Assembly (NCBI GenBank): GCA_013339765.2
Contig: CM023457.1
Span: 43,636,144 to 43,700,143 of the forward strand
Length of the DNA stretch: 64,000 nt
Direction of reading: 5' to 3'
Origin: Haemaphysalis longicornis
Lineage: Eukaryota > Arthropoda > Arachnida > Ixodida > Ixodidae
The notes beneath the pieces were generated by a model that saw only the letters and a list, made by a program, of their open reading frames with translations, was not told where the DNA came from and ran no database searches. Positions within the stretch are counted from its first letter, which is position 1. The number at the start of each line of letters is the position of its first letter. Position numbers and translations under genes: made by a program. This document shows, in pieces, positions 55,017-64,000 of this stretch.

Positions 55017-56736
55017 GTTTAGCACTGTGTTGAGATTAGCGTTGAATGAGAACTGAAACCTGGTACATACTCGTATTACATTGTTTTGAAAGGAGCAGGG
55101 GGGCTACACTCGAGCTAGCACGTGTTTTCATTTCAGAATAACAAACATTAGACCTAAAGCTATGCCGATGGGCCAGACTAGATATATCAGGCACCAATTT
55201 GGTTTTATTTACAATACGCCTGTTACCAAGTATACAAACACTTGTTCGCTTTTCAATTCGAAAAGAAAATATGTCATAAGTATTTGTTTCATCTGAATTT
55301 TATGATTTTGCAATACATTGCAATATCATGGGAAAAAATGGAGAAGCCTGGTGTCTCTTATAAAAATTGTAACTTCTTTGAATAACAAGATAATTTTTGC
55401 CTAATCTTGGGCAAACAGCAACAAGAAAAGAAATTATGACTCGATCTGCAATATAACCCGGCGTCTCCGAAAAAAAAAGAATCCTGGACAAAATGCAGCA
55501 GATTCGAGCAGAAAACACAATTTCAAATAAATAGTATAGCATGATACACTATGCTTTGTTTTATTACGCCCTAAGCGTACATTCGGCTCAAAATATCACA
55601 TGAAGATATAAGCAAGCATATGAAGGCCACGGCCTTTGTATACCCAGAAACAAGAAAGTAGTCTCAACAGAAAATTAACCGCTATGGAAGTGAAAGCTTT
55701 TCGTAGAAACGCTTTCGGAGAACACGTTCTCGCTTTGCGAAATATTCAAAGCGGTCTTCGGCGTTTACCCGAGATATGTAGAATTTCCCAGGTGGCAACG
55801 AGGCACGATCGCAGTAGGTAATATTGTGCACGCTCTTCTTTGTGCACTGGATCATTGAGTAGGTATGAAAGGACGATATATAGAAAGCGTTATTTCAATG
55901 CTGCCCTTTGAAATGTTCGTCGTGCATCTGCGTACTTCGCAGCATATATATCCTAAAGAGGATATTATTAGGACGCCTTTGCCAAATAACTGGCTCTCTT
56001 CCCTTATTCACCCACGTCCGAGGCTGTTCCTCTTTCTTTCGGGATTCCACCCGAGCTTTAGAGAAGATTTGAAGATTTCCTAGATTTAATTCAATTTTCC
56101 CACGTTCTCCTTCTCGAGCGCATTCTGTTGTGAAATTTAGTTACGGCTGAACCTGAAGATCTCCATGCTGTAATAACTCCTAGCGTGCTGTCTTTTGTGT
56201 AGGTGAAATTATTGCTTTTAACGTGTTTTTTCGCAGGTGCAAACAGAAATCGCATAAATCGTTTTCAACAAAAAGACACCGCGAGTACAATCAGTTCCTT
56301 CATGTTAGCTTGAAAGATGCCGAACGTTTCACATTTGCTCAACAATATTGCTAGTATAAATGACGCATGCAGACGAGTGGTTTCACCACATTCTTCCCAG
56401 ACTTCTCCTTACGGAATTCTGGGCGAAACTCTTCGGGCGAAAATCTTTGGGCGAAAAATGGAATCAACGGTTAGACAGAAATACGTACGTGTGCATAGAC
56501 AGATACACGGGAGTTAAATTAGCACAAGAAATACTATCATCTTTAAAATATTCTTGTCATGTAAATGTGGCCCCCTCTTCCTGTCAAACAAAACGCACGC
56601 GAAAGGCGATTCGTTAATGCCATTTTCAATGTTATTATTAATCCCACTGTGAACAGGAACACGGCGGGGCAGTTACATTTCTCAGCTTCTGCAATACGCA
56701 CACCCGTCAATTATGCGAAGCAAGGTTCTCTTATTG
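55017..56736. other. unassigned AT-rich sequence
   Basis: No gene, RNA or repeat family is supported. It ends at the target duplication of the LINE. Confidence 0.4.
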
Positions 56737-56963
56737 GAGAACCGAAATCATCATCATCATCATCACCAGCCTGTCTACGCCCACTGCAAGGCAAAGGCCT
56801 CTCCCATTATTCTCCAATTACCTCGGTCCTGTGCCAACTGTGACCAATTTATCCCCGCAAACTTCTTGATCTCATCTGCCCATCTAACTTTCTGCCGCCC
56901 CCTGCAGCGCTTGCCTTCTCTAGGGATCCACTCTGTTACCCTCTGTTACTCTGTTACCCTCTG

Positions 56964-57458
56964 TTACCCTTCTCTAGGGATCCACTCTGTTACCCCTAAG
57001 CGGTTATCTTGCCTTCGCATTACATGCCCTGCCCAAGTCCATTTCTTCTTCTTAATTTCTACTAATATGTCTTTAACACCAGTTTGCTCCCTGACCCACT
57101 CCGCTCTCTTCTTGTGCCTTAATGTTACACCTATCATTTTCCGCTCCATTGCCCGCTGAGTCGTTCACAATTTAAGTTGAACCCTCTTAGTGAGCCTCCA
57201 AGTTTCTGCCCCGTAGGTGAGTACCGGTAAGATGCAGCTGTCATACACTTTCTTCTTCAACGACAATGGTAGGCTGCTATTCATTATCTGATAATGTCTG
57301 CCATATGCACCCCACCCCATTCTGATCCTTCTAATTATCTCTGCCTCATGGTTGGGATCTGGGGTCACAACTTGGCCTAAGTATATATATTCGCTTACCA
57401 CTTCCACTGCCTTGCCCTCTATCTCAAACTGCTGTACTGTCCCGAGGTTATTGATCAT
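56964..57458 (-). pseudogene. RTE-like C-terminal region
   Basis: VSEYIYLGQVVTPDPNHEAE, RRIRMGWGAYGRHYQIMNSS and YGAETWRLTKRVQLKL lie in one frame; RHKKRAEWVREQTGVKDILV and WTWAGHVMRRQDNR in another. This LG...GAETW...W.GHV.R series follows RT in RTE-type LINEs. The last 60 bp carry a duplicated ggatccactctgttaccc block. Confidence 0.85.
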
Positions 57459-57462
57459 TACT

Positions 57463-58161
57463 TTAGTTATTCTGCATATTAATTTTCAGGCCCACGGTTC
57501 TACTCTGTTCGCCCAGTGCGGAAAGCATGCTTTGCAATTCGTCCCCCGAGTTACTTAGCAAGGCAACGTCATCAGCAAATCTGAGGTTACTGAAGTATTC
57601 TCCATTAACCCTTACTCCCACCTGTTCCCAATCCAACGTTCTGAATACTTCTTGTAAGCATGCTGTGAATAACATTGGAGAGATTGTGTCTCCTTGTCTG
57701 ACACCCTTCCTTATAGGTATTTTACTGCTCTCCTTATGGAGGATGATAGTAGCTGTAGACCCATTATAGATATCCTCTAGTATTCTTACATAATGCTCAT
57801 CTACCCCCTGGTTCCGTAATGCCTGAATGACTGCTAGGGTTTCGACCGAGTCAAATGCTTTCTCATAATCTATGAAGGCTATATATAGGGGTTGAGTATA
57901 CTCAGCGCACTTCTCTATCACCTGATTGATCGTGTGAATATGGTCCATTGTTGAATAACCTTTACGGAACCCTGCTTGTCCTTTAGGTTGACTGAAATCT
58001 AAGGTTGCAGAGATTCTGTTAGCGATTACCTTGGTAAATACCTTGTAGACGACTGACAGTAAGCTGATCGGCCTGTAGTTTTTCAAGTCCTTCATGTCGC
58101 CTTTCTTATGGATTAGGATGATGTTCGCGTTCTTCCAAGATTCCGGTACCATTGCGGTCAT
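57463..58161 (-). pseudogene. RTE-like reverse transcriptase
   Basis: 232 codons: MVPESWKNANIILIHKKGD, LKNYRPISLLSVVYKVFTKV, GQAGFRKGYSTMDHIHTINQ, LYIAFIDYEKAFDSVETLAV (motif A), RKGVRQGDTISPMLFTACLQ (motif B), NLRFADDVALLSNSGDELQ (catalytic FADD). It ends where motif D begins (GLKINMQNN), one frameshift before the next part. Catalytic residues intact. Confidence 0.92.
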
Positions 58162-58358
58162 TAGGCATTGTGTATACAGGTTTGCCAGTTTTTCAAGTAC
58201 AATTTCTCCGCCATCCTTCTGCTGTTATCTGATCCTCACCAGGTGCTTTGCCCCCTTTCATTTCTTTCAAAGCCTTCCTTACTTCTTCGGTCGTTACTGG
58301 TGGGATGTCTATCTCCTCTGAACTACTGTCTCGTTCGGCATTATCCTGTATGTCCCGG

Positions 58359-58691
58359 CTACTGTACAGATCCCTTAAACTCCTCGGCCACTGTGACTAT
58401 TTTATCCCTATTTGTGATGACATTGCCTTGCTTATCCTTAAGTGCATACATCGGATTTTTCCCCACGCCAAGACGTCTCTTTACTGCTTTCAGGCTACCT
58501 CCGTTCTTTACAGCGTATTCGATCCTCTCCATATTATACTTCCGTATGTCAGCTGTCTTGCGCTTATTGATTAACTTCGAGAGCTCTGCTAGTTCTATTC
58601 TGTCAGCTGCGGTAGAGATTGTCATGGTTTGCCGTTTCCTGATTAGATCTCTCGTCTCCTGTGAAAGTTTACCAGTATCCTGTCTAGCCAT
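58359..58691 (-). pseudogene. RTE-like linker
   Basis: Helical, charged segment between endonuclease and RT (LSQETRDLIRKRQTMTISTA, AVKNGGSLKAVKRRLG). Typical position and content for the linker; no catalytic motif. Separated from RT by a stop. Confidence 0.7.
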
Positions 58692-58831
58692 AGTGCCCCC
58701 GACTTCTACTGCACACTCCGTGAGAATGCGTGTAAGGTTGTCGCTGGCTTCCTGTGTCGTAAGCTCGGCTTCCTCGTTAAGGGCGGAATATCGGTTCTGC
58801 AGCGCGATCCTGAATTCTTCTACTTTACGTC

Positions 58832-59314
58832 TTACTGTTTGCTCATTATCGGCTTCTTTCGTACTAGCTTGTTGCGGTCCCTCCTCAACTCTAGCCTAAA
58901 TCGAGATCTTACCATACGGTGGTCACTACACCTTACCCTTCCGAGCACTTCCACATCCTTCACGACGCCAGGGTTATCGCATAATATGAAGTCTATTTCA
59001 TTTTTGTGCTCCCCATTCGGGCTCCTCCAGGTCCACTTCCGACTCTCCCGTTTACAGAAGAAGGTATCCATTATGCGTAGGTTATTCCGTTCTGCAAACT
59101 CAACTAGTAGGTCCCCCCTGCTATTTCTACAGCCCAGACCATAGTTCCCAACTGCCTTGTCTCCAGCCTGATTCTTGCCTACTTTAGCATTGAAGTCCCC
59201 CATAACTACAGTATACTGCGTTTTTACTTTAGCCATTGCCGATTCCACATCTTCATAGAAGCGTTCCACTACTTGGTCGTCGTGGCTGGATGTGGGCGCG
59301 TAGCCCTGCACCAC
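58832..59314 (-). pseudogene. RTE-like endonuclease C-terminal part
   Basis: VQGYAPTSSHDDQVVERFYE, VVMGDFNAKVGKNQAGD (GDFNAKVG motif), RNNLRIMDTFFCKRESRKWT, WRSPNGEHKNEIDFILCD and VRCSDHRMVRSRF (SDHR motif). Complete C-terminal half of an APE-type endonuclease; the first catalytic Asn and Glu are lost with the 5' truncation. Confidence 0.9.
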
Positions 59315-59361
59315 CTTGAGCTTGTACCTCTTATTGAGCCTAATATCTTGAGAACCGAAAT

Positions 59362-60032
59362 ACTGTCAAACAATTATTTGTTTTCCTTGATGCTAATAAT
59401 GACCCGCGTTTACTAATAGCTTACGTAAAGAAGCCGGTGAATTATTTCGATACATCGTGTGTTCCTTGCGTTGACTCTCATGGATGGGCCAGAGCATGGC
59501 GACATTCAGCTCGTCTGTCCGCCTGCATGATAGACGTGACACTTGGAGGCAGTTTCGTGATATTTTTGTGCTTTCTTATAGTGGGAAGAAATATTTTTTC
59601 GCAGTTGGTGTTGGACACAAAATTGTGTTTAAAGTTCTTCGCCGACTGGAGTACGACCTTTTGCTAACCCGGTAGAAGGCCTAAAAGCCCTGTCTATCGG
59701 TAACGGTGGTTGTCTCGGGTGTTGCTCACACGCCTAGCTATCAATTGGGCACACAAGTTTCGTATTGCCTTATACGGTTTGCAGGCAAGGGCGAATGGTC
59801 AGCCGCGCAACCTTGTGCGGAAGCATAACTCGTTACTCATCTCTAAAATGCAGCACAATGTATTTGAATAAAAGATACAAGAATCTAGTTTAGAAGAGCA
59901 GTAGCGCAGTCAAGTATTGAAGATAACAATGTGGTGAGCAGGTTTTCCAGGAATAAAAATAAGGCCGCTGAAAACACTATGGCCATGCAGTTTGCTGTAC
60001 CGCTCTACGCAACCCTTCGATAATGCTAAACA
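59362..60032. other. unassigned
   Basis: Short open frames only; no recognisable content. Confidence 0.4.
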
Positions 60033-60568
60033 TCAAATTTTCGGGTAGACAGAAGTGAGCATATCACCAAGAACACTCGCAATAGTGCCCAATAAATATC
60101 CAGCAACGCTTAAATAGGCGGTCGTGGACCTACAGCACAGGGGTTCTAGGTTGCCTAGTGTTAGTGGAAACTCCTGGCCCTGGTCTAAAACTTCAAACGT
60201 GAAAACAAGTTCCAAAGTGTTCGCAATTGCACAGACTCTGCCGTACTGTAGGCCAAAATTCAGAAGGAATCTCCAATCCCATGGCATATTTTGAGCGCAT
60301 TGCCAACTCGATCATGGTGTTTCCGTCCACGCTGTACGTCAATATCGGTCCTACCTGGCGTAAATAACGGAAGCCCGACATATTTGAAGGCCTAAATTTA
60401 AAAACAAATATTACCAATCCCTTCCTCTACACAGCCGGAATCGAACTTTATCTTGGTCGACCGTGGAAGTCTGGATATAAGGGAGTTCACAGTGCTATCC
60501 CAGACTTCATCCGGAACCGGACAGGAGCATGGCTGTGCGAAAATGTACACCAGAAAAAGTGTCCACAT
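60033..60568 (-). pseudogene. secreted-protein-like relic in three frames
   Basis: On minus an ATG at 60568 opens MWTLFLVYIFAQPCSCPVPD, a good signal peptide with a cysteine-rich exit, then EVWDSTVNSLISRLPRS and a Cys. A second frame holds GFRYLRQVGPILTYSVDGNT and KYAMGLEI. A third holds CAIANTLELVFTFEVLDQGQ, LGNLEPL and a closing AGYLLGTIASVLGDML before the stop. The three pieces join end to end, so one secreted protein of roughly 175 residues is likely, broken twice. The alternating strands and C-terminal helix recall BPI-fold (TULIP)/mite group-7-like proteins, but that is a guess. No element-type motif is seen. Confidence 0.4.
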
Positions 60569-63500
60569 ACAGCGTGCAAAAGAGTTGCGGCGCCTAGTTG
60601 TCGAAATACTGCGAGAAATTTGCAGGATCGAAGTGCCATCACGCTTAGTACAGCGGCATGGTGTAATTGCCGCCTTCAAGGGCGCAAACCCAACGTGTAT
60701 ATGTTACATAACCAGCGCATAAATGTGCCCTACGTATCCTTTTTTGTTGTTGTACATCAAATTTTATCCTTGGGAAACAAAGCTAGAACCGTTTTGTTTT
60801 CGCTTTTAGCGTTTGTACATATTTTCCTGGGATTAATTTGTATGTCTTGCTACAGGAAATAATATTCGTACATTGAGACCCAGATGGAACTGCACACCAT
60901 TGAGACAATTACGACAGGCGGCTAGTGCACTTTTTCCCCAACATTCTACGTGCTCTGATTACAGCAGAACGATCAAAAACAGTAATACGGCTAATTTGCG
61001 AAAAACCAGTCCATTTGGGTTGCTGTCACTTGGTTGTCATTAAAAACATTGCCCAAGTCGCACCAAACTTTCACAATGTTTATTTATACCATTTCAAATT
61101 ACACATTCGCCTGAGCGATTGTAACCTACGAGGGAATTGCAGAATTCGCCGTCAACTGGAAGAAACCCGCTTCATTCCACAAGTCAGCTTTGCTCGCATG
61201 CAATCCTAAAGAAAGCAGAAAAACCTTTCTCCGGCTATAATTAAAAACTTTCTAACATTTTGTGGCACTAGCAGTCTTCTACGCTTTTTTATTTTGATTT
61301 TTCAGATTAGTCTTTTCAACTATCCACCAGATCTATGTCACTAGGTTAGATGGAAAAAGTGCGTTAACTACACATTGTTTTTTGGAGCGACGTCCACACA
61401 GGGACTATTGAAGTTAAACACACGTTACCGAGAAGGCTAGGCATCCCGAAAGCATTTTAAAGGAGGGGGTGGTGCGCTGCTGCAAAAGCAGCAGCGGCTG
61501 ACGACAATCGGTTATGGTTATGTTGATGGTTGTGGTGCTGGCGCTTGTAGTATAGGTGGTAATAATACTTTTAAACTTCATGATGCACAGAACATTTTTA
61601 AAACCTTAATGCATATTTTCTTCCGTTACATGTTTTGGCTACTAAGATTTAATTCGCGCCAACCGTTCGTCTTTCGGTGTGTTGCGGTTCGCAAAACCAG
61701 AGTGGGGCATTTTCGGCTCCTGAATTTTTGTTTTCACAGTCAGGTGAGTTTTTTCAACAGAGACTTCGTAAAAGGCGGCTTTTGCAACTTACACTTTAAT
61801 TAAACACCGTTTATTCTACACAACAGCTTTTTATTTACCCCTCATGGGATAGATAATTTCTTGATTGTGAACCATGACTCGCACAATCATAGGGTAGCCA
61901 GGGGGAACTCAGTCTGCTTGTTTGAAAAAAAAAGCGGAAAAAAGGCAGGGGTGGGGCACCCTCTCACCTTCCTCTGCCAGAGCATCCAGCGATGACCTCC
62001 ATCACACAATGCTGTGTAACATCAATGAAAGACACCTTCTTCGGAGGGTGAGGAGCTGGCGGAACGTCCGCCCACTGGCAAACAATAATTTTATTTTCCC
62101 GTCAACAAGGATTGTAAAAAGTATTGTAAAGGAAAATTTGCGTCTCCTTTCAACACAAAGGCAGGAATGAATTTCTCACGAAGATGCACACCAAAATCAC
62201 TACAGATTTCTCTCTCGCATGGCAGTCTGGTTTCTCCTAATCGCATCAGGGAGAGTTTCTTTTTTAAGCCATTAGGTACCCATGATGTATTAGGTATCCA
62301 TAAGCAATAAGGTAGCCATTAGTCAGTAAGCTATTAAAAGAACTTCATCTCATCTATGTTTTTCTTTGTTCAGCCCCTGTACTAGTTTGTGCTTTCCGCC
62401 AATGCCATTAGGTAAGCGGTGGCAACCACTAGATTTAATAGCCTATTTACCCTGCTGGTTAAAATGCTGCCGCCGCCATGATCACCTGATATACCGCTAC
62501 TCGGCCAGTGTGAGATGGAGACATTATTGAACTTACTTCCCACACGCTGAAAGCAATGTAAGATGGTTTTGTGTTCATGTGTGATAAACGCCTCAGAGGT
62601 CAAAGAGGAAAAAGAAATAACTCGTTCTTTTACGTCAGCATTGTACTCTTTCATGCGTTTATTCAAAACCAAAATGATACGTTACACCAACAGTTGGTTC
62701 ATAAGCAATCCTTCTGGACAACTCTAATCTGGGCAAACGCTTACGAAACACCCGAGCGTTCAGCAGAAAAGAAATCTTCCTTCTCTAAGTCCCCTTCGAA
62801 ATCTTTCATGAGTCCCTTTCAGTGGTGCTTCTATGTACAGAATATTTGGAACAATTTATGCGTGAAGATTGTACACCTAATCAAACCTGGTTTAAAGGCT
62901 TTAACCAGTTTAACAAAACACGCCAAAATGGCGCAACTTCAGCTCGTATGCGAAAGCACCCAACTTGATATCCCGATATCATTGAACCACGCTGCACGGT
63001 TAGCACTGCTGGCAAAGACACACGCTTTTCTGAGGAACCAGTGGAGCACCTAATTAAGCCGCTTAATGACCGTGGCGGGCGGGTTGACGAACGGGTCGTT
63101 ATATCACTGTGCAAATATTATCCTTCCCATCAACTGAACAGTTGTGCATGGGCTGTTCAAGCCGGTATAGTTACTCATACTGAATAAGCACGGAGCGAAT
63201 CACAGCTGTGAGCAAAACACGCGGGGAAAAGTAACCGTTGAGCCACTTCAAAGAAAAACTAGAGTAATGCGAAGTGTGCAAATCGAAGAGAAAAAATTAG
63301 TGCCATTCCGCTTTGTAAAGAAGAATAGCCTGCGAAGCTGCAGGCTGTACACGAATTCCACAAAACAAAACACTTGTTTGTAATTTGCGTTCCAGCCAGT
63401 AGCCCTTACACAATAAAACTTTCAAAGACTCGAGATTTGTACTAGTTGGAAAACATGGAGCTGTCTGTTTCCGTACCGCCTCGGAGGCGTCTTTCTCCTT

Positions 63501-63614
63501 GTGTACCGCACCAACTTCATCCGCTCGACCACTAAGGACATCGGAAAGTTGGAATCGGCGCAGCATACGTATACGTACAAACATCCCGCCAACAGAAAGG
63601 AAATGACATCAACA
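60569..63614. other. unassigned
   Basis: No gene or mobile element is supported. The longest frame, 62571-63053 (160 codons, plus), has no recognisable domain. A local cluster of degenerate ccattaggta repeats lies at 62270-62330. Confidence 0.4.
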
Positions 63615-64000
63615 AGGGCATGAAACCTATATCTTGGCGTGCCCGCCCTTTCCCCTCCTTCTCTCAACTCCCCACTTGTGCCTGATACACGGGAAACCAG
63701 TTTTGTGCGCTTGCTTAGAAGTGGAAGGCACCGCCAGAATTGTCGCTGTGAATGCTTTTCAAGCCGAACCAGAAATATTGGCTCCCGTCGAAATTGCCGT
63801 TTACCTGCGAGAGATTCCCAGTTTCTCATAGAGTTGCAACGTGCGGTGAAAATGAGGGCATGAAACCTATATCTGCACGTGGAAGGCTCCCCTTCTTCCT
63901 TCTACTCCCCACCTGTGCCTGATACACAGGCAAACCGTTTTGTGCGGGCGCTTAGATGTCAAAGGCACCGCCAGAATTGTCACTCTGAAGGGTTTTCAAA
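63615..64000 (-). repeat. 236-bp satellite, opposite orientation
   Basis: About one and a half monomers of the family at 37.2-43.0 kb, reverse complemented: gggcatgaaacctatat at about 63616 and 63857, spacing about 241 bp, plus caccgccagaattgtc. The array continues beyond the window. Confidence 0.9.

Larger units (their letters stand above)
56749..59349 (-). mobile_element. RTE-like LINE, 5'-truncated, 12-bp target duplication
   Basis: Flanked by perfect gagaaccgaaat at 56737-56748 and 59350-59361. Minus orientation with a (CAT)n tail at 56749-56764 on plus. Endonuclease, RT and the C-terminal WTWAGHVMRR segment are recognisable. It lacks the first part of the endonuclease. Frameshifts near 58160-58360 and 57460 make it inactive. 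Confidence 0.93.

Noticed and set aside
58168..58899. Plus-strand 243-codon frame
   Set aside because: Antisense to the RTE-like LINE linker and RT; the minus strand carries the recognised domains.
62571..63053. 160-codon plus-strand gene
   Set aside because: No domain, low-complexity Lys/Ser content and no supporting signals.

Overview
The window looks like a repeat-dominated stretch of a hard-tick (Ixodida, probably metastriate) nuclear genome. The grounds are eukaryotic retrotransposons of several clades, a tRNA-derived SINE of the tick type, satellite arrays, long microsatellites and no compact operon-like gene order. The species call is an inference from family resemblance. I see no intact host gene, only three weak host-gene leads (about 53.6 kb, 54.9 kb and 60.0-60.6 kb).

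Layout. 0.6-5.4 kb: minus-strand Ty3/Gypsy element with one LTR, tRNA-Ser-type primer site, gag and frameshifted pol, cut at its 3' end by a 100-N gap. 5.6-6.5 kb: RNase H tail of a non-LTR element. 6.6-7.7 kb: TIR element of pogo/Tigger type. 7.8-12.3 kb: decayed Gypsy material with two LTR-like direct repeats, a SINE inside pol and an integrase remnant. 12.8-14.2 kb: THAP-like fragments, two of them as an inverted repeat. 14.3-16.4 kb: about 2 kb of (AC)n-type sequence. 16.67-17.23 kb: solo LTR with target duplication. 17.8-19.0 kb: minus-strand LINE tail. 20.0-22.9 kb: MITE plus a larger DNA transposon with transposase and zinc-finger relics. 23.0-25.3 kb: I-group LINE. 25.3-29.1 kb: a second LINE. 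29.1-37.0 kb: BEL/Pao remnant carrying a near full-length I-group LINE (15-bp target duplication). 37.2-43.0 kb: about 23 monomers of a ~236-bp satellite. 43.2-44.0 kb: a ~134-bp satellite. 44.1-51.5 kb: plus-strand Gypsy element split inside its protease by a LINE and again by a 300-bp palindromic insertion with a tRNA-like core. 51.5-56.7 kb: mostly unassigned AT-rich DNA. 56.7-59.3 kb: RTE-like LINE with a 12-bp target duplication. 59.4-63.6 kb: mostly unassigned. 63.6-64.0 kb: the ~236-bp satellite again, in the opposite orientation.

The genes do not form a pathway. They record successive insertions, several of which can be ordered from target duplications: Gypsy, then LINE and tRNA-cored palindrome inside it; BEL, then LINE inside it; Gypsy, then SINE inside it. 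Nearly every coding region carries frameshifts or stops. The best-preserved frame is the 630-codon reverse transcriptase at 45.4-47.2 kb. The most unusual item is the palindromic insertion at 48.43-48.73 kb, which combines 45-bp perfect inverted ends with a tRNA-like pol III promoter core and an 11-bp target duplication.
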